Shown piece after piece: positions 41,759 through 49,822 of a stretch of 64,000 bases of DNA. The stretch's first letter is position 1, and every line of letters starts with the position of its first letter. The notes beneath the pieces were generated by a model. That model made no database searches. It saw only the letters and a list, made by a program, of their open reading frames with translations, and had not been told where the DNA came from. Where the stretch lies: contig CAVWOM010000016.1 in the NCBI GenBank assembly GCA_963756575.1, positions 62,001 to 126,000 on the forward strand, read 5' to 3'. Made by a program: the position numbers and the translations under genes. Source of the DNA: Palsa-504 sp963756575. Its GTDB lineage: Bacteria > Actinomycetota > Actinomycetes > Streptosporangiales > Streptosporangiaceae.

Positions 41759-42202
41759 TCAGCCGCGGGGCGAGACGCGGGCCGGGGAGACCAGGACCGC
41801 GACGCGGCGCTCGGACGCCATCACCTGGTCGTAGACGTCGAAGTCGTCGTGCGTCCCGCCGGCCGCGGTGAAGATCTCGCGCAGCAGCAGGCGCAGCCGT
41901 TCGGCGTCGACCCCCGCCGCCGGATCGTCCGGCCCGATCAGCTCGGCGGGTCCCTCGACGGCGGCCCACTGCCAGCCCGCCCGGATGGTCACGGTGGCCC
42001 GCGGCCGGGCCCGCAGGTGCGCCAGCCGCTGCGCGTCGCCGCGGCTGACCAGGCCGACGACCTGGTCGCCGGTCACCGGATGCGGGAGCACGCCCGCGTT
42101 CACCACCGACGAGGCGATGGTCTGGTCGGCCCGCAGCGTGGACACCACGCACAGGCCGTGGTCGCCGTCGACGAGCCGGGCGAAATCCTCGAGTCCGCTC
42201 AC
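41759..42202 (-). CDS. PPOX class (pyridoxamine oxidase-fold / F420-type) protein
   Basis: A 147-residue split beta-barrel protein. Readable blocks are GLCVVSTLRADQTIASSVVNAGV, VGLVSRGDAQRLAHLRARPRATVTI and the late DDFDVYDQVMASERRVAVLVSP. Such small PPOX proteins bind FMN, F420 or haem; which one is not visible. GTG at 42202. A longer open frame upstream to 43252 is only the shadow of the serpin gene. It is divergent from the serpin. Confidence 0.8.
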   Translation of the reverse strand: MSGLEDFARLVDGDHGLCVVSTLRADQTIASSVVNAGVLPHPVTGDQVVGLVSRGDAQRLAHLRARPRATVTIRAGWQWAAVEGPAELIGPDDPAAGVDAERLRLLLREIFTAAGGTHDDFDVYDQVMASERRVAVLVSPARVSPRG

Positions 42203-42304
42203 GGGTGAAGCGTAACCGCCGGGGTGAAGGACAGGACAACGCGGTCCTCCACGGGTGCGTAGCCGAGTCGTCATGTTCTCACTATCGGCGGGTACGAAGG
42301 AGCG

Positions 42305-43423
42305 GTGCACAGTCAACGGGCGGACGCGGCGGCGGCGTTCGGCGCGGACCTGTACGAGGTGCTGGCCGCGGACGACGCCAACCTGGTCTTCTCGCCGTCC
42401 AGCGCGGCCGGGGCGCTGCAGCTGGCCTGGTTCGGCGCGCGCGGCCGGACGGCGGCGGAACTGGCCCGGGCCCTGCACCTGGAGAACGCGGCGGCCGATC
42501 CCGTGGCGGCGCCCGGGCCGGCCCCGCGCGGCCAGGGGTCCGCGGTGTTCCGGGCGCCGAATACGGCCTGGCTCCAGTCCGGCTTCGCGGTGCGGCCGGA
42601 GTTCACCGCCCGGCTCAGCCACCTGGCCGGGGCCGTGCTGGCCAGCGCGGACTTCGCCGCCGCGCCCGAGCGGGCGCGCGAGGCGATCAACGCGGCGATC
42701 GCCGGGCAGACCGGGGGCAAGATCACCGGGCTGCTGCCGCCCGGCGCCGTCAGCGCGCTGACCAGGCTGGTGCTGGCCAGCGCGGTGTACCTGAAGGCCG
42801 CGTGGGCGGAGCCCTTCGATGAGGAGGAGACCGGCGAGGCACCGTTCTACCCGCACGGTCCGGACCGCCCGGGCGTGGCCGTCCCGTTCATGCACGGGAT
42901 CGCCACGCGGGATTACCTGCGCGGCGACGGCTACCAGGCCGTGCTGCTTCCCTACCGTGACACCGGCCTGGCCATGGCCGTGCTGCTGCCGGACGGGCCG
43001 CTGGCGGCGCTGCGGCCGAAGGTGACCGTGGCCGGGTTCGCCAGGATGCTGGCTGGGGCAGCCAGGCACCAGGTCACGCTGGCGCTGCCCCGGTTCCGGC
43101 TGGAGTCCGCCTTCGACCTCATCCCCGCGCTGCGGCGGCTGGGCGTCACCGAGGCGTTCGGGGACGAGGCCGACTTCGGCGGCATCACGGGGACCGGACG
43201 GCTGCATATCGGCGCCGTCGCGCACCAGGCGTACATCGACGTCGACGAGCACGGCACCGAGGCCGCGGCGGCGACCGCGGCGGCGATCGCCGCGCGGGCC
43301 GCGTTCGGGGCGCCGCCGCCGGTCACCGTGGTCGTAGACCGGCCGTTCGGCTTCACGATCCTCGACCGCGCCACGGGGCAGGCAGTGTTCGCCGGCCAGG
43401 TGAGCCTGCCCCGTTCGGGATAA
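42305..43423 (+). CDS. serpin (serine protease inhibitor)
   Basis: A 372-residue complete serpin without signal peptide. Family landmarks: NLVFSPSSAAGALQLAWFGARG, TRLVLASAVYLKAAW, a shutter region, and a C-terminal DRPFGFTILDRATGQAVFAGQV. The reactive-loop hinge reads HGTEAAAAT at 316-324, close to the inhibitory consensus EGTEAAAAT, so it is probably an active inhibitor. Counting from Gly317 as P15 puts Arg331 at P1, a trypsin-like target, though a few extra residues follow before the PPPV segment. GTG start with AAGGAG very close. Convergent and directly abutting the ankyrin gene. Confidence 0.9.
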   Translation: MHSQRADAAAAFGADLYEVLAADDANLVFSPSSAAGALQLAWFGARGRTAAELARALHLENAAADPVAAPGPAPRGQGSAVFRAPNTAWLQSGFAVRPEFTARLSHLAGAVLASADFAAAPERAREAINAAIAGQTGGKITGLLPPGAVSALTRLVLASAVYLKAAWAEPFDEEETGEAPFYPHGPDRPGVAVPFMHGIATRDYLRGDGYQAVLLPYRDTGLAMAVLLPDGPLAALRPKVTVAGFARMLAGAARHQVTLALPRFRLESAFDLIPALRRLGVTEAFGDEADFGGITGTGRLHIGAVAHQAYIDVDEHGTEAAAATAAAIAARAAFGAPPPVTVVVDRPFGFTILDRATGQAVFAGQVSLPRSG

Positions 43424-44932
43424 TCAACGGGCGGATCCGTCGCCGGGGGCGGGCTCTTGCGCGGGGGTCAGCGGTTCGAGGAGCGCGGCGAGCTGCTCCT
43501 GGCCGAAGTACCGGGCCCAGCCGAGCGGGGTGGAGCCGAAGCGGTGGTCGCGCAGGCCGGGGTCGGCGCCCAGCCGGAGCAGGGTCCGGGCCAGGTCCTC
43601 GCGGCCTTCCATGGCCGCGACGTGCAGCGCGGTCTGCCACGGGTCCGCGGCAGGCGCGTCGGAGCGGCCCTTGGCGTTGACGTCGAAGCCGAGCCCGGCT
43701 AGGAGCTCGACCGAGCCAGGGCGCCCCTGCGCCGCCGCCCAGACGATCAGTGCCGGGCGGGTGGCCCGGACGGCTGCGGTCAGGCCGGGGCGGGCGGCCC
43801 GCAGCTCGTCGAGCGCGGCCTGGTCCGCGGCCAGCGCGGCGGCGACGAAACGCTGCTCCGGGTCGAGATCGGGCGCGGCGGCGCCGCGGGCGACCAGGAA
43901 GCCGACGAGATCGGGATGCCCGGTGACGGCCGCGCGCTCGGCGGGGGTGACCCCGTCGGGGAACGGTGAGACGAGGTCGGTGCCGTGTTCGGCGAGCAGC
44001 CGGACCCGTTCGGTCATGCCGTGGGTGACGGCCCAGGCCAGCTGGCCGCGCACCAGCTGCTCCGGGGTGTCCAGGGCGTCGCCGAGACGGGCCCGCCACG
44101 GGCCGCCGTCGCCGGTGCCGAGGCCGAACTCGAAGAGCAGCTCCAGGTGATCGTTACCCGGCTCGAACATCCGGTTGTACAGCGCCTGGCCGTCGTTGGG
44201 GTCGGCGCCGGCCTCGAGCAGCAGGCGGGCCAGGGCCAGGGCGTGCGGATGGCGCGGCTGGCGCTGCGGGCCCAGCTCGCCCTCGCCGAACACGCCGGTC
44301 AGGACGGTGAACGGGGTGGGCAGGCCGTGCCATAGGTAGCCGGCGTTAGGGTCGGCGCCCGCGGCGAGCAGCAGCCGGGCGCTGGCGAGCACGGCGTCCG
44401 CGCCGATGGCGGGGTCGTGGCGGGTGTAGGCCAGGTAGAACAGCGGCTCGCAGCGGAACGGGCCGCCGGGCCGGGCGGCCGCCCCCGGGTCGCGCGCCAG
44501 GTGCGCGCGCAGCCGGGGCACATCCGCCGCGGCGGCGGCGGCGCAGACGCTGGCCTGCGTGATCTCAGGATTGCGGGCCAGGATCGGGAGCGCCTGCGCC
44601 CGCCGCTGCGGCTGGTCGTCCTCGTACGACAGGCAGCCCAGGCGGAGGAACTCATCCGCTGGGCTGTCCGCCGCCATCCGCCCGGGGAAACGGCTGTACC
44701 GCTCGACGACCTCGACGTAACGGCGCAGCCTGGTCCAGCTCGGGAAGTCGTACCGCCGGGCCACGACCAGCTGGGCCGCGCTCAGCGGGAAGCTGGCGTC
44801 CGGGCGGATGCCGGGGTGGCGCCGGGCCGCCTCGGCGACCGCGTCCGGGGCACCCCGGCGGACCGCGCGCTGCAGGTCTCTGGCCTGGTGGCGAAGCTGC
44901 TGAAGGCTGGGTTCGGCGGGCAGGTCGGACAC
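43424..44932 (-). CDS. ankyrin-repeat protein
   Basis: A 502-residue protein with ankyrin-type repeats in both halves: LARLLLEAGADPNDGQALYN, VAHLLAEHGTDL-like VRLLAEHGTDLVSPFPDG, TALHVAAMEGREDLARTLLR and STPLGWARYFGQEQLAALL. The first 90 residues are helical with an LRHQARDLQRAVRRG start. No catalytic domain or signal peptide is seen; a protein-protein adaptor role is inferred. GTG with AAAGGAG at good spacing. Its stop is immediately next to that of the serpin gene. Confidence 0.82.
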   Translation of the reverse strand: MSDLPAEPSLQQLRHQARDLQRAVRRGAPDAVAEAARRHPGIRPDASFPLSAAQLVVARRYDFPSWTRLRRYVEVVERYSRFPGRMAADSPADEFLRLGCLSYEDDQPQRRAQALPILARNPEITQASVCAAAAAADVPRLRAHLARDPGAAARPGGPFRCEPLFYLAYTRHDPAIGADAVLASARLLLAAGADPNAGYLWHGLPTPFTVLTGVFGEGELGPQRQPRHPHALALARLLLEAGADPNDGQALYNRMFEPGNDHLELLFEFGLGTGDGGPWRARLGDALDTPEQLVRGQLAWAVTHGMTERVRLLAEHGTDLVSPFPDGVTPAERAAVTGHPDLVGFLVARGAAAPDLDPEQRFVAAALAADQAALDELRAARPGLTAAVRATRPALIVWAAAQGRPGSVELLAGLGFDVNAKGRSDAPAADPWQTALHVAAMEGREDLARTLLRLGADPGLRDHRFGSTPLGWARYFGQEQLAALLEPLTPAQEPAPGDGSAR

Positions 44933-45094
44933 GATGGCTCCTTTCGTGCGCCTGCGGTCCGCGTCGCAAGCCGAAAGGAGTGATGCCTGCTGTCAGTCAG
45001 GGGTGCCGCGCAGGTGGACTCGGTCCTTCCCGCGGACCGGGGGTGCCCTGCGAACCTGGCCTTAGGCTACCTCCGGCCGGGCGGGCCGGGAAAG
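44933..45094. other. intergenic, nothing recognised
   Basis: About 160 bp between the ankyrin gene start and the B3/B4 gene stop. High GC, no ORF or hairpin that stands out apart from the strong ribosome-binding site of the ankyrin gene. Confidence 0.3.
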
Positions 45095-45835
45095 CTAATT
45101 GGCGCCGATCCGGCGCCAGGCCAGGCGGGCGCCGGGGTTGAACGCGGTCAGCCGGCCGGTCAGGTCCTGCCCGGCGGCGGCCAGCCCGTCCGGGCCGAGC
45201 TCGGGCAGGCCGTCGAGGATGAACATGGCGCGGGTGGTATCACCGGTGATCCTGGTGCGGACGCACTGCCGCCAGTTCCAGCAGCGGCAGGTCACGCCGT
45301 CGTCATCGCGCCAGATCACCTCGCCCGGCTCGGGATGTTCGGTCACCGGCTGTCCGTCGCGCATGGTGTCGAACGGCTCGTCCCCCGCCGCGCGGGTCAG
45401 CCGGGCCGGGCCGCGGTACCGGGCCAGGTCTTCCCCGCCGGCCGGCAGCAGGTGGCTGACCGAGATCGCGTTGTAGATGTCGGTGAGCCGGTCGATCCGG
45501 GGCAGCCCGGCCTCGACCCGGCGCAGCAGCGCCTCGACGCTGGGCCGGGTCCGCTTCGGCTTGGCCCCGAAGGCCTGGTAGGCGCGCCGCCAGGCGGCCA
45601 CCGGCGCGAGCTGCTCGGGTCCGGCGCCGCCGAGCGCGGCCCGGACCTTGGCCTCGGCGTCGCTCAGCAGCGCGTCGGTGGCCTCGTCCCCCGGGCCGGG
45701 CCGCAGCCCTTCGGCCACGATGACCAGCGCGGTGTAACCCGGGCACAGCTCCCGGACTGAGTCCTCCACCGTGACCCGGTCGAGCCAGTGCCGGGCTTGC
45801 GGGCTGACCTGCTCCTGGTCGCCGGCCTGGGTCAT
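45095..45835 (-). CDS. B3/B4 (tRNA-binding) domain protein
   Basis: A 246-residue stand-alone B3/B4 domain, the fold found in the beta subunit of PheRS. Readable blocks are YQAFGAKPKRTRPSVEALLRR, DIYNAISVSHLLPAGGEDL, TEHPEPGEVIWRDDDGVTCR and ITGDTTRAMFILDGLP. Family members are often near amino-acid or tRNA genes and are proposed to bind aminoacyl groups; the function is not known. ATG at 45835 has GGAGG upstream. Divergent from the GntR gene. Confidence 0.85.
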   Translation of the reverse strand: MTQAGDQEQVSPQARHWLDRVTVEDSVRELCPGYTALVIVAEGLRPGPGDEATDALLSDAEAKVRAALGGAGPEQLAPVAAWRRAYQAFGAKPKRTRPSVEALLRRVEAGLPRIDRLTDIYNAISVSHLLPAGGEDLARYRGPARLTRAAGDEPFDTMRDGQPVTEHPEPGEVIWRDDDGVTCRCWNWRQCVRTRITGDTTRAMFILDGLPELGPDGLAAAGQDLTGRLTAFNPGARLAWRRIGAN

Positions 45836-45918
45836 CGCGCGCGCCTCCGGTTCGTCGTGGTGCCTGCACGATAATGCAGGAAGGCCGGGCCGCGGGGGCC
45901 GGGGCCGGGCCCCGGCAG

Positions 45919-45952
45919 ATTGTTGACAATTTTGTCGGGGAACTTTTAAGAT
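45919..45952 (+). promoter_or_regulatory. leaderless promoter with GntR-type operator
   Basis: TTGACA (45923-45928), 18-bp spacer, TAAGAT (45947-45952): a near-consensus promoter. The GTG of the regulator begins at 45959, seven bases after the -10, so the transcript would be leaderless. The palindrome ATTGTTGACAAT (45919-45930; arms ATTGT/ACAAT) covers the -35 and resembles known FCD-type GntR sites, which suggests autorepression. Confidence 0.6.
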
Positions 45953-45958
45953 CGCCAC

Positions 45959-46645
45959 GTGCATGGGGCAGAGGACGCGTCGCCGGCCAAGCCCGTCGCA
46001 GGCGCTCCGGGGCGGCGGCTGGCGACCGAGCAGCTGCGGCGGGCGATCCTGACGGGCGACATGGCGCCCGGGCAGCGGCTCGTCGAGGAGGAACTGGCCG
46101 GGACGCTGGGGGTGACGCGCGCCAGCCTGCGCGCGGCGCTGTTCGACCTGACGGCCGAGGGACTGGTCGAGCGGATACCGAACCGCGGCGCCCGGGTCCG
46201 GACCGTCAGCGTCGAGGAGGCGGTGGCGATCGTCGAGTGCCGGATGGTGCTGGAGGGACTGTGCGCCGCCAAGGCGGCCGGGCGGGTCACCGAGCCCGAG
46301 GCGGAGCGGCTGCGCCAGCTGGGCGCCGAGATGGAACGCAGCGTCGCGGACGGCGAGCCGCTGAAGTACTCGGCGCTCAACCACGAGCTGCACCGCCTAG
46401 TCCGCGAGCTCTCCGGCCAGCCGGTGGCCACCACCTTGCTCGAGCGGCTGAACGCGCAGCTGGTCCGGCACCAGTTCCAGCTGTCGCTGCGGCCCGGACG
46501 GCCGCAGCAGTCGCTCCCCCAGCACCTGGCGATCATCACCGCGATCGCGGGCCGCCGGCCCGCCGAGGCCGAGGAGGCCACCCGCCACCACCTGCGCAGC
46601 GTGATCGCGGCGCTGCTCGATCAGCACGAGGAGAATGCCCGGTGA
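45959..46645 (+). CDS. GntR/FCD family transcriptional regulator
   Basis: A 228-residue regulator. The N-terminal winged helix (LATEQLRRAILTGDMAPGQRLVEEELAGTLGVTRASLRAAL) is followed by an all-helical FCD ligand-binding domain (LSLRPGRPQQSLPQHLAII; His residues in HHLRS of the metal site). Such regulators answer to organic acids. First gene of an operon with the aldolase, tautomerase and dioxygenase (4-bp overlap with the aldolase gene), so it probably senses a pathway acid. GTG, apparently leaderless. Confidence 0.9.
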   Translation: MHGAEDASPAKPVAGAPGRRLATEQLRRAILTGDMAPGQRLVEEELAGTLGVTRASLRAALFDLTAEGLVERIPNRGARVRTVSVEEAVAIVECRMVLEGLCAAKAAGRVTEPEAERLRQLGAEMERSVADGEPLKYSALNHELHRLVRELSGQPVATTLLERLNAQLVRHQFQLSLRPGRPQQSLPQHLAIITAIAGRRPAEAEEATRHHLRSVIAALLDQHEENAR

Positions 46646-47340
46646 GCCAGCGCAACGTCATCGTCACCGGCGTTACCCGGGCCGACCTGGCCGTCGTGGA
46701 CCAGCTGGCCGAGCTCGGCGTGGCCACCGTGCACGAGGCTATCGGGCGGGCCGGCTATCTCGGTCCCGGCCTGCGCCCGATCCAGGACGGGACGCGGACC
46801 GGCGGCACCGCGGTCACCGCCCTGTGCTGGCCCGGGGACAACCTCATGATCCACGCGGCGGTGGAGCAGTGCCAGGCCGGGGACCTGCTGGTGGTCACGA
46901 CCACCTCGCCGTCCACAGACGGGATGTTCGGCGAGCTGCTGGCCACGTCGCTGGCCGCGCGCGGGGTCCGGGGCCTGGTCATCGAGGCCGGCGTGCGCGA
47001 TGTGGCCGAGCTGCGGGCGATGGGCTTCGGAGTCTGGTCGGCCGCGGTCAGCGCCCAGGGCACGGTCAAGGAGACCGCGGGCGCGGTCAACGTGCCCATC
47101 TGCGTCGGCGGCCAGATCATCACGCCGGGTGACGCGATCATCGCCGACGACGACGGCGTGGTGTGCGTGCCGCGCGCTGACATCGGCGCCGCGCTCACCG
47201 CCGCGCGGTCCCGGATGGCCAAGGAGGAGCGGAACCGCGGGCAGCTGGCCGGGGGCCAGCTCGGCCTCGACCTGTACGGCCTGCGGGACAAGCTCGCCGC
47301 CCTCGGGGTGGAGCACGTCGAGGCCCAGCCCGGTGAGTGA
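46642..47340 (+). CDS. 4-carboxy-4-hydroxy-2-oxoadipate aldolase / RraA-like protein
   Basis: A 232-residue RraA-fold protein. The LGVATVHEAIGRAGYLGPGLRPI start, GDLLVVTTT and VIEAGVRDVAELRAMGFGVWS match the LigK/GalC group of class II, metal-dependent pyruvate aldolases, which split 4-carboxy-4-hydroxy-2-oxoadipate to pyruvate and oxaloacetate. The Arg-Asp of GVRD is the metal/substrate site. GTG 46642 overlaps the regulator by 4 bp; its end overlaps the next gene by 8 bp. Confidence 0.82.
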   Translation: MSQRNVIVTGVTRADLAVVDQLAELGVATVHEAIGRAGYLGPGLRPIQDGTRTGGTAVTALCWPGDNLMIHAAVEQCQAGDLLVVTTTSPSTDGMFGELLATSLAARGVRGLVIEAGVRDVAELRAMGFGVWSAAVSAQGTVKETAGAVNVPICVGGQIITPGDAIIADDDGVVCVPRADIGAALTAARSRMAKEERNRGQLAGGQLGLDLYGLRDKLAALGVEHVEAQPGE

Positions 47341-48391
47341 CGGCGTCCGGTGCATGCTGATGCGGGGAGGCACCTCGAAGGGGGCCTATTTCCTGGCCGG
47401 GGATCTGCCGGAGGATCCGGCCGAACGCGATGACCTGCTGCTGCGGATCATGGGGAGCCCGGATCCGCGGCAGATCGACGGGATCGGCGGGGCGCACCCG
47501 CTGACCTCGAAGGTCGCGGTGATCTCCGCCTCATCCCGGTCCGACGCGGATGTCGACTACCTGTTCCTGCAGGTCGGCGTCGATCAGGCCACGGTCTCGG
47601 ACCGGCAGAACTGCGGCAACTTGCTGGCCGGGGTCGGCCCGTTCGCGATCGAGCGCGGCCTGGCCGCGGGCTCGCCGGTGCGGATCCACATGGTCAACTC
47701 GGGCAGCGTGGCCACCGCGGCCTTCCCCGGGGCGGACGGCGTAGTGGAGTACGAGGGCGGCACCGCGATCGCCGGGGTGCCCGGCACGGCGGCGCCGGTC
47801 GTGCTCGACTTCGCCGGTACGTCCGGGTCGGCGACCGGCGCGCTGCTGCCCACCGGGAACGTGACCGACGTCATCGACGGCGTCACCGTCACCTGCATCG
47901 ACAACGGCATGCCGGTGGTGGTCGTGCCCGCCGCCGCGCTCGGCGGCACCGGGTACGAGACCGTCGCCGAGCTCGAGGCCGACGCCCGCCTGCGACAGCG
48001 GGTGCGGACCCTGCAGCTGGGCGCCGGCTCGCTGATGGGCCTGGGGGATGTGTCGTCCGCTTCGGTGCCGAAGATCTCGCTGGTGGCCGCGCCCGCGGAC
48101 GGCGGGACGATCTGCACCCGGACCTTCATCCCGGTCCGGGTGCACGAGGCGATCGGGGTGCTCGGCGCGGTCAGCGTGGCGACCGCGCTGCTGCTGCCCG
48201 GCGCGGCCGGGGCCGACCTGGCCTCCGTCCGGCCAGGGCAGGCCCGGTTCGACATCGAGCACCCCACCGGCCACCTCGAGGTCGAGGTCGAGCTGGACCA
48301 GGACCCGCTCGCGGTGCGCCGCTCCGGGGTGGTGCGTACCGCGCGCAAGCTCTTCGACGGCACCGTCTTTCCCGGAGGTCTTCGTGACTAG
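47333..48391 (+). CDS. 4-oxalomesaconate tautomerase (PrpF/GalD family)
   Basis: A 352-residue PrpF-type isomerase. It starts VRCMLMRGGTSKGAYFLAGDLP, the usual PrpF/GalD opening. DRQNCGNLLAGVGPFAIE carries the first catalytic Cys region and the later half has GALLPTGNVTDVIDGVTVTCID. GalD-type enzymes convert keto-enol forms of 4-oxalomesaconate in gallate/protocatechuate meta-cleavage. Neighbours support that, but methylaconitate isomerase cannot be excluded. GTG 47333, 8-bp overlap with the aldolase gene. Confidence 0.85.
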   Translation: MSDGVRCMLMRGGTSKGAYFLAGDLPEDPAERDDLLLRIMGSPDPRQIDGIGGAHPLTSKVAVISASSRSDADVDYLFLQVGVDQATVSDRQNCGNLLAGVGPFAIERGLAAGSPVRIHMVNSGSVATAAFPGADGVVEYEGGTAIAGVPGTAAPVVLDFAGTSGSATGALLPTGNVTDVIDGVTVTCIDNGMPVVVVPAAALGGTGYETVAELEADARLRQRVRTLQLGAGSLMGLGDVSSASVPKISLVAAPADGGTICTRTFIPVRVHEAIGVLGAVSVATALLLPGAAGADLASVRPGQARFDIEHPTGHLEVEVELDQDPLAVRRSGVVRTARKLFDGTVFPGGLRD

Positions 48392-49364
48392 CCCTGACGC
48401 CGCCGCGGCCGCGACCCGGCCGCCGCTGCACGACGTCGCCCACCTCGGGCATGTCGAGCTGCTGACCCCGGAACCGGAGCAGAGCCTGTGGTTCTTCACC
48501 GAGGTGCTGGGGCTGACCGAGTGCGGCCGGGAGGGCGACTCGGTCTACCTGCGGACCTGGGACGACTACGAGCACCACACGGTCAAGCTGACCGCGCACC
48601 ACACCTCGGGCATCCGGCGGGTGGGGCTGCGGGCCGCCAGCCAGCACGCGCTGGAGGCACGGGTGGCCGCGATCGAGGCGGCCGGGCTCGGCCTCGGCTG
48701 GCAGGACGGCGATACCGGGATCGGGCCGACCTACCTGTTCCGCGACCCGGACGGGCACGAGCTGGAGCTGTACTGGGAAACCGAGTGGTACACGGCACCC
48801 GATTCGCTCAGGCCGGCGCTGAAGAACCAGGCCCAGGCGTACCCGGGGCGCGGTGTCAGCGTCCGGCGGCTCGACCACGTGAACTACCTGGGGCAGGACG
48901 CGGCGGCGAACGGCGCGTTCGTCCGGGACGTGCTCGGCGGGCGGGTCACCGAGCAGATCATGCTGGACGACGGCACCATCTCGGCGCAGTGGCTGCACTT
49001 CACCAACAAGGGCTACGACCTGGTGTACACGCGGGACTGGACCGGGACGACCGGGCGGCTGCACCACATCGCGTTCGCGCCCGACACCCGCGACGACATC
49101 CTGCGCGCGGCGGACATCTGCCTGGACCGCGGGGTGTTCATCGAGACCGGGCCGCACAAGCACGCGATCCAGCAGACGTTCTTCCTGTACGTCTACGAGC
49201 CGGGCGGCAACCGCATCGAGCTCTGCAACCCGGTCGCCCGGCTGGTGCTCGCACCCGACTGGCGCACCATCACCTGGACCGAGGCCGAACGGGCCAAGGG
49301 GCAGGCCTGGGGGCTGAAGACGATCGAGTCGTTCCACACCCACGGCACCCCGCCTGTTCCCTGA
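48384..49364 (+). CDS. extradiol dioxygenase, VOC superfamily (catechol 2,3-dioxygenase type)
   Basis: A 326-residue two-domain type I extradiol dioxygenase. The N-terminal module has HLGHVELLTPEPEQSLWFF. The C-terminal module has the metal ligands: His in RRLDHVNYLG, His in RLHHIAFAPD, Glu in GGNRIELCNP. It should open an aromatic diol ring next to one hydroxyl. The start GTG has CGGAGG upstream and lies inside the tautomerase end. It completes a regulator-aldolase-tautomerase-dioxygenase operon, but the hydratase expected between tautomerase and aldolase is missing. Confidence 0.88.
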   Translation: MTSPDAAAAATRPPLHDVAHLGHVELLTPEPEQSLWFFTEVLGLTECGREGDSVYLRTWDDYEHHTVKLTAHHTSGIRRVGLRAASQHALEARVAAIEAAGLGLGWQDGDTGIGPTYLFRDPDGHELELYWETEWYTAPDSLRPALKNQAQAYPGRGVSVRRLDHVNYLGQDAAANGAFVRDVLGGRVTEQIMLDDGTISAQWLHFTNKGYDLVYTRDWTGTTGRLHHIAFAPDTRDDILRAADICLDRGVFIETGPHKHAIQQTFFLYVYEPGGNRIELCNPVARLVLAPDWRTITWTEAERAKGQAWGLKTIESFHTHGTPPVP

Positions 49365-49401
49365 GGGGGCCTGTTCCCTGAGGGGGCCTGTTCCCTGAGG
49401 G
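49353..49401 (+). repeat. 17-bp tandem repeat spanning the dioxygenase stop codon
   Basis: Units at 49353-49369 and 49370-49386 are identical (CCTGTTCCCTGAGGGGG); a third at 49387-49401 has 15 of 17 bases. The first unit contains the TGA stop of the dioxygenase, so the stop is copied in each unit. Confidence 0.85.
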
Positions 49402-49472
49402 CCGGCGACCTGAAACATTCGGGGCGGCCAGCCGAAACACGCCGTTTACACGGCTTCTTTACACTCAGCGGC

Positions 49473-49790
49473 ATGTACGCCAAGACCATGCCCCAGGCGG
49501 GGCGGCTCACGGCGCGGCAGAAGAGGATCTTCGGGATCGCCGCCGTGCTGGTGGTGGTGCTCTTCGGCGCCCTGGCCGCCTGGGGGGCGATGGCGCACGA
49601 CGCGTACGGGACTTCGGCCAACGGCTGCGTGAGCGTCACCGTGCCGAACTCCACCGGGGGCGCCGTCCTGCACCACTGCGGGTCGCAGGCGCAGGCGTTC
49701 TGCCAGGCCTCGTTCCGCGACGACGACCAGATCTCGCTGCTCGCCCGGCCGCAGTGCAAGCTGGCCGGCCTGGCACCCGCGGGCTCCTAG
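49473..49790 (+). CDS. small single-pass membrane protein, unknown function
   Basis: A 105-residue protein. A basic N-terminus (RLTARQKRIFG) and one membrane helix (IAAVLVVVLFGALAAWGAMA) precede an extracytoplasmic part with four Cys (ANGCVSV, HHCGSQ, AFCQAS, PQCKLA) that could form two disulfides. Not recognised as a named family. A TACACT -10-like hexamer ends about seven bases upstream of the ATG, so it may be nearly leaderless. Alone between the catabolic operon and dtd. Confidence 0.65.
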   Translation: MYAKTMPQAGRLTARQKRIFGIAAVLVVVLFGALAAWGAMAHDAYGTSANGCVSVTVPNSTGGAVLHHCGSQAQAFCQASFRDDDQISLLARPQCKLAGLAPAGS

Positions 49791-49822
49791 CGTCCCGGCC
49801 TGCCCAGCGGCCGGTGTCTCGG

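Noticed and set aside
44933..45094. possible short gene or sRNA
   Set aside because: No start with ribosome-binding site, promoter or strong hairpin could be supported.
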